DNA of 64,000 nt from Nitrospirota bacterium (GCA_021791055.1 JAJYXI010000028.1:1-64000), one strand, 5' to 3'. Counted from the stretch's first letter, positions 42,369-51,166 are shown. The notes: a model not told the origin generated them from the letters alone. Made by a program: numbers and translations.

Positions 42369-44295
42369 TACAGCAATTCTTTACATAACAGACAATGGCC
42401 GTAATCTTGCTGAAAGGCTTGGAAGGCTTTATCCCGATGCCCGGATTGTAAAATTTAAATCAGAAGTTCTTCCTGAAATATGGAATGGAAGCAGAAATCT
42501 CATTTTTATTATGGCGACAGGCATCGTGGTAAGGACTATTGCGCCGCTTATAAAAGACAAAAAGACAGACCCTGCAGTGATAGTGCTGGATGAGAAAGGC
42601 AATTTCGCTATCAGCCTTTTAAGCGGACATCTTGGCGGCGCAAATGAAATTGCAAAAGAAATAGCGAATTTCTTAAATTCACACAATTCTCCCTCACGCA
42701 CAGAGGCCGTTATAACAACAGCATCCGATGTAAATAACCGGACTTCCGTAGATTTATGGGCAAAGGAGAATAATCTCGTCATTGAAGATTGGGAACTCGT
42801 TCCACAAATAGGCACAAGGCTTCTCAATAATGGCGCATTGAGGATATATTTGGAGAAGTCAGAAGTTAAATTACCAGAGGATTTCTTAAGAGTGTCAGAG
42901 CCGAGGTTTGGGGATGTGCTCATTACAAACAAGAAGGATGTCTATATTTCCCGTTCCTCATGTACATATGCTTCAGGGGAGCAGTGCTCCACAAGCTCAT
43001 GCCGCGTAAAAGGCCAGCTCTATCTCCGCCCGAAAAATCTTGTCATCGGAATTGGCTGTAACAGCGGGACATCAGCCGAAGAGATAGAGGTCTCTGTAAA
43101 AAGAGTGCTCGATGGACATAATTTATCATTTCTATCCGTAAAATCCATTGCTACCATTGACATAAAAGGCAATGAGCCAGGATTACTTTCATTTGCAGGA
43201 AAATATAATTTTCACATTGATACCTTTACACCTGATGGACTCAACGTAGTAGCCCAGAAAGCTGAAAACATAGAAAAATCGGATGTAGTATTTAATGCAA
43301 CAGGGGCATATGCAGTAGCTGAACCAGCAACACTCCTTGCATCGGGCTCAAATGAACTCCTTGTGCAAAAACAAAAGACAGGCAATGTAACAATAGCAGT
43401 AGCAGAAAAGAAGTCAGAAGTCAGAAGTCAGAAGTTACCCCCCCATCCCCCCCTTGCCAAGGGGGGGCTAAAGGGGGGTGGCAAAATCTATATCGTCGGC
43501 ACAGGTCCGGGAAGTATCGAACATATAATCCCCTATGCGCAGGATGCCATAAGAAAATCTGATGTTATTGTGGGATACGGAACATATCTCGATTTGATAC
43601 ACGAGTTGGTTAAAGATAAAGAGGTTGTATCCACAGGCATGACACAGGAAATTGACAGATGCCAAAAGGCAATAGAGCTTGCGCTGTCTGGAAAAACCGT
43701 TTCTGTCATAAGCGGCGGAGACCCGGGAATATATGCCATGGCAGGACTGGTGTTTGAGATACTCAGAGCACAGAATACAGAGCACAGAATACAGACTACA
43801 AATGAAAAAAATCTGACTTCTGACTTCTGTCTTCTGTCTTCTGAAATTCATGTTGAGGTCATCCCCGGCATTTCTGCCCTGAATGCGTGTGCAGCAAGGC
43901 TCGGCGCTCCGCTCATGCATGACTTTGCAGCAATAAGCCTTTCAGACAGGCTGACGCCGTGGGAACTCATAGAGAAAAGGCTTGCAGCAGCAGCAATGTC
44001 AGATTTTGTAACTGTCCTCTACAATCCCAAAAGCATGGGACGGCCTGAACACATCAACAAGGCACGGGCAATATTCCTCAGGCACCGGAGCACCGAAACA
44101 CCTGTCGGCATTGTAAAAGGCGCCATGAGAGAAAATGAACGGATTATTATCACAAATCTGAGGGACATGTTCAATTACGATATTGATATGCAGACAACGG
44201 TGATTATCGGCAACTCGCAGACATTTACATGGAATGACTATATGATTACACCGAGGGGATATGAAAAAAAGTGGAGTAATGGAGTGGTGGAGTAA
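42334..44295 (+). CDS. CbiG-CbiH fusion (cobalt-precorrin-5A hydrolase / C17-methyltransferase)
   Basis: CbiG N (IMATGIVVRTIAPLIKDKKTDPAVIVLDEKGNFAISLLSGHLGGAN) and C (NLVIGIGCNSGTSAEEI) parts, repeat-derived linker, then CbiH (GKIYIVGTGPGSIEHIIPYAQDAI...ISGGDPGIYAMAGLV). Likely start 42352. Confidence 0.94.
   Translation: MTRISSMNTENNTAILYITDNGRNLAERLGRLYPDARIVKFKSEVLPEIWNGSRNLIFIMATGIVVRTIAPLIKDKKTDPAVIVLDEKGNFAISLLSGHLGGANEIAKEIANFLNSHNSPSRTEAVITTASDVNNRTSVDLWAKENNLVIEDWELVPQIGTRLLNNGALRIYLEKSEVKLPEDFLRVSEPRFGDVLITNKKDVYISRSSCTYASGEQCSTSSCRVKGQLYLRPKNLVIGIGCNSGTSAEEIEVSVKRVLDGHNLSFLSVKSIATIDIKGNEPGLLSFAGKYNFHIDTFTPDGLNVVAQKAENIEKSDVVFNATGAYAVAEPATLLASGSNELLVQKQKTGNVTIAVAEKKSEVRSQKLPPHPPLAKGGLKGGGKIYIVGTGPGSIEHIIPYAQDAIRKSDVIVGYGTYLDLIHELVKDKEVVSTGMTQEIDRCQKAIELALSGKTVSVISGGDPGIYAMAGLVFEILRAQNTEHRIQTTNEKNLTSDFCLLSSEIHVEVIPGISALNACAARLGAPLMHDFAAISLSDRLTPWELIEKRLAAAAMSDFVTVLYNPKSMGRPEHINKARAIFLRHRSTETPVGIVKGAMRENERIIITNLRDMFNYDIDMQTTVIIGNSQTFTWNDYMITPRGYEKKWSNGVVE
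43409..43437. repeat. 7-bp array (AAGTCAG)n abutting GC-run palindrome 3
   Basis: AAGTCAGAAGTCAGAAGTCAGAAGTTA; encodes KSEVRSQK. Confidence 0.92.
43437..43479. repeat. GC-run palindrome copy 3 (CbiG-CbiH linker)
   Basis: ACCCCCCCATCCCCCCCTTGCCAAGGGGGGGCTAAAGGGGGGT; encodes PPHPPLAKGGLKGGG. Confidence 0.95.
43765..43845. repeat. opposed 7-bp arrays in the CbiH part of cbiGH
   Basis: AGAGCACAGAATACAGAGCACAGAATACAG ... CTGACTTCTGACTTCTGTCTTCTGTCTTCTG; encodes RAQNTEHRIQTTNEKNLTSDFCLLSS. Confidence 0.92.
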
Positions 44296-45593
44296 TGGGA
44301 AATAAAACGGTTGCTTTTCTTTGGGACGAATCGTTTCTATGGGGATTAATGGCATATAATGCCCTAAAAGCAACAGGTCTACCTTTTGAACTTGTTCGCT
44401 CAGACGATATAAAAAATGGAAAGCTCAAAGATTACAGAATGCTCTTTGTGCCCGGCGGATGGGCATCGAATAAGATGAAAACCCTCGGTGAAAAGGGCAT
44501 CAGCGAAATAAAGAAATTTGTGAATAGTGGAGGCAACTATCTCGGATTCTGCGGTGGGGCAGGTTTTGCAACACTTGATGGCATCGGTCTCTTAAATATA
44601 AAAAGGATACCCACAAAGCAGAGAGTGCCGAGCTTCAGCGGAAAAATTTGTCTGAACATAAACGAACACCATATTTGGAAAAGAATAGGCAAACATTCGC
44701 ATGAAGTCACCGATTCACCGATTCACCCATTCACCCATTCACCTATCTTCCATGCCTGGTGGCCTTCACAATTTCTAATTAATGACAAGAGCATAAAAAT
44801 ACTCGCCACTTATGGGAATGCCCTTCCTGATTCTTTTAGCTCTGATTTGAATGTGGGAGATGTGGAAGCTAATGGCGGCTGGTCAGAAATGGAAGAGATT
44901 TACAAGATCAATCTCAATCCCACCCGGTTAAAAAATGAACCTGCTGTGGTGGAAGGCTCTTCCGGAAAAGGAAAAATGATATTATCGCTTATACATTTCG
45001 ACACGATAGATGATGCAAATGGAGCAATAGTATTAAGCAATCTATGGGAATATCTCTCTGGTCAGAAGTCAGAAGAAACCCCAAAACTTAACTCATCACT
45101 CCATCACTCCATTATTCCATCCATTCTTGCCGACCTTGAATCAGAAGTCGATGAATTAATCTCTCTCGGTATCAGAAATTTCCTCTGGTTCTGGAAAAAT
45201 CCAATGCTTTTGCAGTGGCGGAGGGGTGTAAGGGGGCTTGAATACTGCACCCTTTATGTAATGATAAAGGAAATTGCAGAAATACTCAAAAAACAGCAGT
45301 CAGCAGTCAGCAGTCAGTTAGATTTAGAGAAGATTAAAGAGTTGTTAATAATGTTTACAGAAAAAGCTAAACAGCTTTTGATTTTAGAAAGATATGCAAT
45401 GCAGAATGGGCATATAACCCCCCTTAGCCCCCCCTTATCAAGGGAGGGATGGGGGGGTGAGAATATCCCTGAAATACACGAAATGCGGACAGAGCTTTTC
45501 GGAAATTCAAAAAGTCATGGAGGATTGTTTAAAAAGCTTATAGATGAAGTGGATAATGTTTTATATGCATTAATAAAAAATAAGGAGGCGTGA
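44295..45593 (+). CDS. BPL_N / class-I-GATase-like protein of unknown function in the cobalamin operon
   Basis: VAFLWDESFLWGLMAYNALKATGLPFELVRSDDIKNGKLKDYRMLFVPGGWASNK...GGNYLGFCGGAGFATLDG; uncharacterised C-terminal half; abuts cbiGH and overlaps the ThiC-family gene by 4 nt. Confidence 0.7.
   Translation: MGNKTVAFLWDESFLWGLMAYNALKATGLPFELVRSDDIKNGKLKDYRMLFVPGGWASNKMKTLGEKGISEIKKFVNSGGNYLGFCGGAGFATLDGIGLLNIKRIPTKQRVPSFSGKICLNINEHHIWKRIGKHSHEVTDSPIHPFTHSPIFHAWWPSQFLINDKSIKILATYGNALPDSFSSDLNVGDVEANGGWSEMEEIYKINLNPTRLKNEPAVVEGSSGKGKMILSLIHFDTIDDANGAIVLSNLWEYLSGQKSEETPKLNSSLHHSIIPSILADLESEVDELISLGIRNFLWFWKNPMLLQWRRGVRGLEYCTLYVMIKEIAEILKKQQSAVSSQLDLEKIKELLIMFTEKAKQLLILERYAMQNGHITPLSPPLSREGWGGENIPEIHEMRTELFGNSKSHGGLFKKLIDEVDNVLYALIKNKEA
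44708..44747. repeat. 7-bp array in the BPL_N-like gene
   Basis: CACCGATTCACCGATTCACCCATTCACCCATTCACC; encodes TDSPIHPFTHSPI. More arrays at 45090-45125 and 45293-45320. Confidence 0.92.
45417..45458. repeat. GC-run palindrome copy 4 (inside BPL_N-like gene)
   Basis: ACCCCCCTTAGCCCCCCCTTATCAAGGGAGGGATGGGGGGGT; encodes TPLSPPLSREGWGGE. Confidence 0.92.
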
Positions 45594-46894
45594 TGACACA
45601 GCTTGAAAAGGCAGTAAGAGGAGAAATTACAGAAGAGGTGAAGAGAGTTGCATCCGATGAAGGTCTCGACCCCGAGATTGTAAAATCAAGGGTTGCATCA
45701 GGAAAGATTGTAATACCTGCAAATAAAAACAGAAAAAATAAGATCGTGGGTATCGGCAAAGGCTTAAGGACAAAGATAAATGCATCCATCGGCACATCAA
45801 CAGACATTGCGGACATCCTAATGGAGGTGGAAAAGGCAAAGGTCGCAGAGCAGTACGGTGCGGATACATTGATGGATTTAAGCGTGGGCGGTGATGTGCG
45901 TGGAATAAGAAGGGCTGTAATGGAGGCTATAAATTTGCCAATCGGAACAGTTCCGCTTTACGAGGCATTTGCCATTGCAATCGAAAAATACGGCGGTGCC
46001 GTGAACATGCCTGAGGAATTGCTCTGGGATGTGCTCGAAATGCAGTGCGAAGAAGGGGTAGCATTCATGGCAATCCACTGCGGCATAAACCTTATGACAA
46101 TTGAACGCTTGAAAAAGCAGGGCTACCGCTATGGTGGACTCGTATCAAAGGGCGGCTCGTATCTCACAGCATGGATGCTTCACAACAATAAAGAAAACCC
46201 ATTGTACGAGAAATTCGACAGGGTTGCTGAAATACTGAAAAAACATGATGTTGTATTGAGCCTCGGAAACGGCTTCAGGGCAGGCGCAATACATGACTCC
46301 ACAGACAGGGTGCAGATTCAGGAGTTGATAATCAACTGCGAGCTTGCAGAAACAGGGAGGAACATGGGATGCCAGACAATGGTCGAGGGCCCGGGGCATA
46401 TACCAATAGACGAAATAGAGGCGAATGTGCTCCTCGAAAAGAAGATGAGCGGGGAATCGCCATTTTACATGTTAGGCCCGATAACTACCGACATTGCCCC
46501 CGGATACGACCACATAACATCAGCAATCGGCGCAGCGCTTTCATCTGCCTATGGCGCTGATTTCATATGCTATGTAACCCCTGCAGAGCATTTAGGATTG
46601 CCGTTTCCTGAGGATGTGAGGCAGGGAGTAATTACAGCAAAAATTGCAGCATATATCGGTGATATGGTCAAGCTCAAAAAACGCGACAGGGATAAGGAGA
46701 TGTCAATTGCAAGAAGAGACCTCGACTGGCAGAAGCAGTTTGAACTCGCAATTGCAAAGGATGAGGCAATAAGGATCAGAAGCGAAAGGCAGCCTTCAGC
46801 CGAAGACTCATGCACCATGTGCGGACAGTTCTGCGCATCGAGGATTTTGAAGGGAATGTTTGATAATGAAATAAGAAGCGGTGGAAAGTGTTGA
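45590..46894 (+). CDS. ThiC-family radical SAM protein; candidate 5-hydroxybenzimidazole synthase (BzaF) rather than thiamine ThiC
   Basis: INASIGTSTDIAD, GADTLMDLSVGGD, LPIGTVPLYEA, EGPGHIPIDEI, LGPITTDIAPGYDHITSAIGAA, C-terminal CTMCGQFC cluster motif; last gene of the cobalamin operon. Confidence 0.85.
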   Translation: MMTQLEKAVRGEITEEVKRVASDEGLDPEIVKSRVASGKIVIPANKNRKNKIVGIGKGLRTKINASIGTSTDIADILMEVEKAKVAEQYGADTLMDLSVGGDVRGIRRAVMEAINLPIGTVPLYEAFAIAIEKYGGAVNMPEELLWDVLEMQCEEGVAFMAIHCGINLMTIERLKKQGYRYGGLVSKGGSYLTAWMLHNNKENPLYEKFDRVAEILKKHDVVLSLGNGFRAGAIHDSTDRVQIQELIINCELAETGRNMGCQTMVEGPGHIPIDEIEANVLLEKKMSGESPFYMLGPITTDIAPGYDHITSAIGAALSSAYGADFICYVTPAEHLGLPFPEDVRQGVITAKIAAYIGDMVKLKKRDRDKEMSIARRDLDWQKQFELAIAKDEAIRIRSERQPSAEDSCTMCGQFCASRILKGMFDNEIRSGGKC

Positions 46895-46978
46895 TGCTGG
46901 CATATTTCTGCGTCCGGCATAGAATTTTGTCTCAAAAGTCATATAGTTTTTTAATTGCTGAATTGGCGGATTTTTTTA

Positions 46979-47016
46979 TTGACAAGTATAGCTTATAATT
47001 GGTATAAAGTTATACC
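46979..47016 (+). promoter_or_regulatory. putative promoter with palindromic operator upstream of dsrH-E-F-tusA
   Basis: TTGACA (46979-46984), TATAAA (47003-47008), perfect palindrome GGTATAA-AG-TTATACC at 47001-47016 over the -10. Confidence 0.5.
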
Positions 47017-47092
47017 TATAATGCTTCCTTATAAGTATTTATTCGGCAAATACGGTCTGCATGCCAGACTTTTAAATTCATAAACAGGAGGT

Positions 47093-47395
47093 GTGAGGAT
47101 GAAACTTGGTGTTTTATTAAGTGATCACAAAACTGACTCCGATGTCCTTGGGAGGCTAACTGCGGAAAAGCTCGGCATCATCCTTGTCGGCAACGGAACC
47201 TATCTCGCAACCATTAAGGAAAATGGCAAAGCCTCTCCTATTCTCGACAAGACTTCCAATCTGTATGTCCTTGTCGAAGACTTGGAAAGCCGCGGATTAA
47301 GCGCTGCAAATGTCGACAGCCGCGTAAAGCCTGTAACTTACAGCGATGTGGTTGATCTCATATTCAATGATTACGAAAAAATAATCTGGCTATAA
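47093..47395 (+). CDS. DsrH/TusB-like protein
   Basis: ~100 aa directly upstream of DsrE-like and DsrF-like genes; MKLGVLLSDHKTDSDVLGRLTAEKLGIILVGNGTYLA...; no cysteine. Confidence 0.55.
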   Translation: MRMKLGVLLSDHKTDSDVLGRLTAEKLGIILVGNGTYLATIKENGKASPILDKTSNLYVLVEDLESRGLSAANVDSRVKPVTYSDVVDLIFNDYEKIIWL

Positions 47396-47413
47396 AATAG
47401 AAAGGAGGCAATC

Positions 47414-47776
47414 ATGGGGAAATTGACTATAGGCTGTTTTTCATCTCTCGTAGGCTCGCTATCCCTCGACTTTGCAGTTAAGCTCTCAGAAGCTGCTGTA
47501 AAAAAGGGACATGATGTGGATTTATGGGTATCAAGCAATGCAACAATGCTCTCAAAGAAGGGCCAGAAGCCTTTTAAAGACTATTCACACCTTGCTAAAA
47601 CACTGACAGAACTCTTTGCATCCGGCAAATTCAAGGCAGTCGCATGTGAGGCGTGTGCTGAGGCAAGGGGCTATCATAAGGATGACACCATGGAGGGCTG
47701 GGGCAGACGCAGCATGGACTGGTACCTTGCAAGCGCCTTCAGCGCGGACAGAGTACTTCTCATAGGAGGTGATTAA
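47414..47776 (+). CDS. dsrE: DsrE/TusD-like sulfur carrier
   Basis: DsrE-family fold pattern with ACEACAEARGYHKDD...SMDWYLASAFSADRVLLIGGD, retaining the DsrE-type Cys region. Confidence 0.75.
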   Translation: MGKLTIGCFSSLVGSLSLDFAVKLSEAAVKKGHDVDLWVSSNATMLSKKGQKPFKDYSHLAKTLTELFASGKFKAVACEACAEARGYHKDDTMEGWGRRSMDWYLASAFSADRVLLIGGD

Positions 47777-48191
47777 TATGGCTATTACAAAACTCGCATT
47801 TATAGTAAGGTCGCTTCCATATAAAACTGAGGCATCAAGGCTTGCACTTACACATGCAATAGCAAGCCAGACGGTTGAGATATATTTAGAGGACGGAGAC
47901 AATGTCGAGCCGGTATTATGCTATATTGGCGACGGCGTACTGAACTGCCTTAAAAACCAGCAGGCTGGCAAACATTACGGAATCACAAGCCTTGAACAAC
48001 ATGCGAAGAACAGTCTGCTTCTTGACCTGAAGGTCATGATATGCAAAGAGGATGTTGACAAGTTTGGCCTCAAAGAGGATCAACTGGTCATGGACGCTGA
48101 GGACATCGGCGGAGAGACAAACGCGCAGTTGGTTCCGTACAGCGAAATTCAAAAAGTGATGGAAGAAGTTGACCATCTGCAATTCTTTTAA
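47769..48191 (+). CDS. DsrF/TusC-like protein
   Basis: MAITKLAFIVRSLPYKTEASRLALTHAIASQTVEIYLEDGDNVEPVLCYIGDGV; third member of the HEF set. Confidence 0.65.
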   Translation: MINMAITKLAFIVRSLPYKTEASRLALTHAIASQTVEIYLEDGDNVEPVLCYIGDGVLNCLKNQQAGKHYGITSLEQHAKNSLLLDLKVMICKEDVDKFGLKEDQLVMDAEDIGGETNAQLVPYSEIQKVMEEVDHLQFF

Positions 48192-48210
48192 AATAAGGAG
48201 GATGTAAAAA

Positions 48211-48462
48211 ATGGCAGATTTGAAGTCACAGACACCAACAGAAACCCTTGATGTTTTAGGCAGGGTGTGCCCTTACCCGCTGGTCTTAACAAAAAAGGCG
48301 CTGGAAAAGTTACCCGGCGGCTCTCTTCTGAAGATTATTTGCGATGCACCGGCATCTGCAGAGGATTCAATTCCACGGTATGCAGAAAAACAGGGTTATG
48401 AGTTCGAATCCGTAAAACTCGAGGACAAAGGCTACTGGGAACTCTACATCAAGAAAAGCTGA
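48211..48462 (+). CDS. tusA: TusA-family sulfurtransferase
   Basis: ETLDVLGRVCPYPLVLTKKALEKLPGGSLLKIICDAPASAEDSIPRYAEKQGYE; CPxP motif. Confidence 0.93.
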   Translation: MADLKSQTPTETLDVLGRVCPYPLVLTKKALEKLPGGSLLKIICDAPASAEDSIPRYAEKQGYEFESVKLEDKGYWELYIKKS

Positions 48463-48473
48463 TCAGGACAAAT

Positions 48474-48513
48474 AAAAAAAGGGGCGCTGAGAATTCTCAG
48501 CGCCCCTTTTTTT
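48474..48513. terminator. bidirectional Rho-independent terminator
   Basis: AAAAAAA-GGGGCGCTGAGAATTCTCAGCGCCCC-TTTTTTT between convergent tusA and ferredoxin. Confidence 0.97.
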
Positions 48514-48524
48514 ATTTTGATCTC

Positions 48525-48710
48525 TTACATCTCAGTTATGGTAATTGCATTTGGTGCACATACCTGCAAACATGTTTCGCAGAAAACACATTCGGATGAC
48601 TGATAAGGATCGGACTTTCCATCCACCATCCTGAATACAGCCTGTGGACAGTTATTGACGCACTCCTCGCATCCTTCGCACTTTCCTGCATCAACTGCTA
48701 CGATGTACAT
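48525..48710 (-). CDS. 2[4Fe-4S] ferredoxin
   Basis: CEGCEECVNNCPQAVF and CVFCETCLQVCAPNAI. Confidence 0.9.
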   Translation of the reverse strand: MYIVAVDAGKCEGCEECVNNCPQAVFRMVDGKSDPYQSSECVFCETCLQVCAPNAITITEM

Positions 48711-48778
48711 TTAATCACCTCCTGCTCAAATAGTCTTTTTAATTTAAAAGATTCAACTTATAAATGTCCAATCTTCTA

Positions 48779-49960
48779 TCAGTGCTCTAATTCCACTCCT
48801 GCAGTCTCTTCCCTTACAGAAACCGCCACTTTATAAAGTATGGTGAGCACCAGAAAGCCTACTCCCCATACTCCGATAGTAATCAAGGCCTCTGGAGCTG
48901 TAGGCCAGTATTCCGTTACCTTTTCGAACATGTTTGGCACAAAACCGCCGATAATCAAACCAAATCCCTTGTCTATCCATAAGGACACGAATAATGCTAT
49001 GCAGGCAAGGGCCAGCATGCTCTCGTTCCTCCTTATGGCCGGGAATATTAAGAGCACAAGGGAAACTATTGCAAGGATGGATGATGTCCACATCAAAGGA
49101 ACAAGCCTTGCATGTCCTTCAAGCCCGAAATACAGATATTTGAACGGATGTGTATGACCCGGTATGGTGCTGTAAGCAGCGGTAAAGATTTCGAGCACAA
49201 GGAAAAACACATTGGCAATCATCGCATATGTTACAATCTTGCTTATCGCCTGAATCGCCTCCTTGCCCGGATCAAACTTTGTGAACTTCCTGACAATCAA
49301 TGCAAGGATTATAAGAAGTGCAGGGCCTCCTGCAAATGCAGATGCAAGGAATCGTGCTGCCATGATTGCGCTCAGCCAGAAATGCCTTCCGGGAAGTCCT
49401 GCATACAGAAATGCCGTAACAGTATGGATGCTGACAGCCCAGGGTATGGAGAGATATATGAGAGGCTTTACCCATGCGGCCGGTTTTACTCCCTTTTTAT
49501 CTGCATGCAGCGTTGCCCATCCTATGATGATATTGAGGCCTAAATATCCGCCCAGAACAACGCTGTCCCAGAACATGATAGAGTTGGGTGTTGGATGAAG
49601 CACAACATTCATTATCCTCATCGGCTGTCCCATGTCCACAAAAATAAAGAGGATACACATTGTGACTGCAGAGACAGCAAGAAACTCTCCCAGGATTACG
49701 ATCTTGCTGAATTTCTTGAAATCATGCAGGTAATACGGGATGACCAGCATAACTGCCGATGCGGCCACACCGACAAGGAATGTGAACTGACCTATGTACA
49801 GTCCCCATGAAACATCCCTGCTCAGCCCTGTAATCCCCAAACCCATTTTAAACTGCTGAAGATATGTAATAAAGCCTATGCCCACAACGGCAAGCAAGAA
49901 GAATATCCATGTCCAGTATCTTTTACTGCCGACTAACGCCTTCTCAAGCATTGCTGTCAC
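48779..49960 (-). CDS. dsrP: DsrP, NrfD-type membrane subunit of DsrMKJOP
   Basis: Polytopic NrfD-like protein (SRDVSWGLYIGQFTFLVGVAASAVMLVIPYYLHDFKKF), downstream of dsrO. Confidence 0.92.
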   Translation of the reverse strand: MTAMLEKALVGSKRYWTWIFFLLAVVGIGFITYLQQFKMGLGITGLSRDVSWGLYIGQFTFLVGVAASAVMLVIPYYLHDFKKFSKIVILGEFLAVSAVTMCILFIFVDMGQPMRIMNVVLHPTPNSIMFWDSVVLGGYLGLNIIIGWATLHADKKGVKPAAWVKPLIYLSIPWAVSIHTVTAFLYAGLPGRHFWLSAIMAARFLASAFAGGPALLIILALIVRKFTKFDPGKEAIQAISKIVTYAMIANVFFLVLEIFTAAYSTIPGHTHPFKYLYFGLEGHARLVPLMWTSSILAIVSLVLLIFPAIRRNESMLALACIALFVSLWIDKGFGLIIGGFVPNMFEKVTEYWPTAPEALITIGVWGVGFLVLTILYKVAVSVREETAGVELEH

Positions 49961-50771
49961 CTCCCGATATATCTGAAGTTGGTATCTCTAATATGTAATA
50001 AACACTGGGGCGTGTTCCGAGTTCTGCCTTTCTCCTGATGGTATAATTGGTCTCAAGGATTTTCCTGATCTCGGACTTGGGGTCTGCAATATCTCCGAAA
50101 ACCAATGCGCCGTTGGATGCCTCCACGCATGCAGGCATTTGGCCTTTGGCAAGCCTTTCTTCGCAGAATGTGCATTTTTCCACAACACCTATCATTCTCG
50201 ATGGATATTCAGGATTCGGCTCTTTAATAAATGGTCTTGGATCCCTGTAATTAAAACTCCTTGCTCCGAAAGGACATGCTGCCATGCAGTATCTGCATCC
50301 GATGCATCTGTGGAGGTCCTGCATTGTGATTCCGTCTTTCCTCTTGAATGTAGCCTTTGTGGGGCATACCCTTACGCATGGAGGGTTTTCGCAGTGATTG
50401 CATAGGAGCACAAAGGGCTTGTGTTTCATCTGTTCGGGCATAAATTCATTTTCCTGCCCCGGAAATGCATGCTTGTAGGTATCTGTCCATATCCACTTAA
50501 CCTCATCCTTTGGATTGTCAAAGTTCGGGACATTATGGATACGGTGGCATGCATCAACTACCTTTTTATAATCTTCCTCTGTCTTGAACTTCCTCGTATC
50601 AACAACCATTGCCCATTGCTTTGCATTCAGGAGTTCCTTTGTCTGTGAAAATTGAGAAGCCTCTAAAAAATCTCCCGGCTTGCTGAGTATCCATCCTGCG
50701 CCTATCCCAATGGTTGCCAAAAAAGTTGAAGATCCGGCTATCTTTAAAAATTGTCTTCTATCCATGCTCAT
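49944..50771 (-). CDS. dsrO: DsrO, periplasmic ferredoxin-like iron-sulfur subunit
   Basis: Tat-like MDRRQFLKIAGSSTFLATIGIG; CNHCENPPCVRVCPTKATFKRKDGITMQDLHRCIGCRYCMAACPFGARSFNY. Confidence 0.94.
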   Translation of the reverse strand: MSMDRRQFLKIAGSSTFLATIGIGAGWILSKPGDFLEASQFSQTKELLNAKQWAMVVDTRKFKTEEDYKKVVDACHRIHNVPNFDNPKDEVKWIWTDTYKHAFPGQENEFMPEQMKHKPFVLLCNHCENPPCVRVCPTKATFKRKDGITMQDLHRCIGCRYCMAACPFGARSFNYRDPRPFIKEPNPEYPSRMIGVVEKCTFCEERLAKGQMPACVEASNGALVFGDIADPKSEIRKILETNYTIRRKAELGTRPSVYYILEIPTSDISGGDSNA

Positions 50772-51166
50772 GACTTTTTCTCCTTTGGCTCGATATGACA
50801 GGTCCAGCAGTAAGGTTTTACTGCTGCATAATTGTGGCACTTATCGCAGAACTCTTTCTTGTTGGAATGGCAGTTCATGCAGGTATTCTGAAGACTTATC
50901 CTGAACTCCTTGCCCTCTGAATTTACATATATCCTCTTGCCTTCGCGGATGGCAGAATCCCTCCAGTCATTCAAGAGCTGCATATGCTCTGCCTTCATGA
51001 ACTCCTTTGACTCTACGCACTTCTTTTCAGCCAATTGCTGAATAACAGGGGTATCCAATTTTGGCTCCGGTTTGGCGCTGACCTTCCCGATATTGTTGTA
51101 AAAAGGGAATGCCGCAAAAAGCACAAAGACAATTATCCCTAAGAGAATCTTGCCGCCATTATACAT
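50768..51166 (-). CDS. dsrJ: DsrJ, triheme cytochrome c
   Basis: Signal/anchor then three heme motifs CMNCH, CDKCH, CWTCH; likely start MYNGGKILLG. Confidence 0.94.
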   Translation of the reverse strand: MYNGGKILLGIIVFVLFAAFPFYNNIGKVSAKPEPKLDTPVIQQLAEKKCVESKEFMKAEHMQLLNDWRDSAIREGKRIYVNSEGKEFRISLQNTCMNCHSNKKEFCDKCHNYAAVKPYCWTCHIEPKEKKS

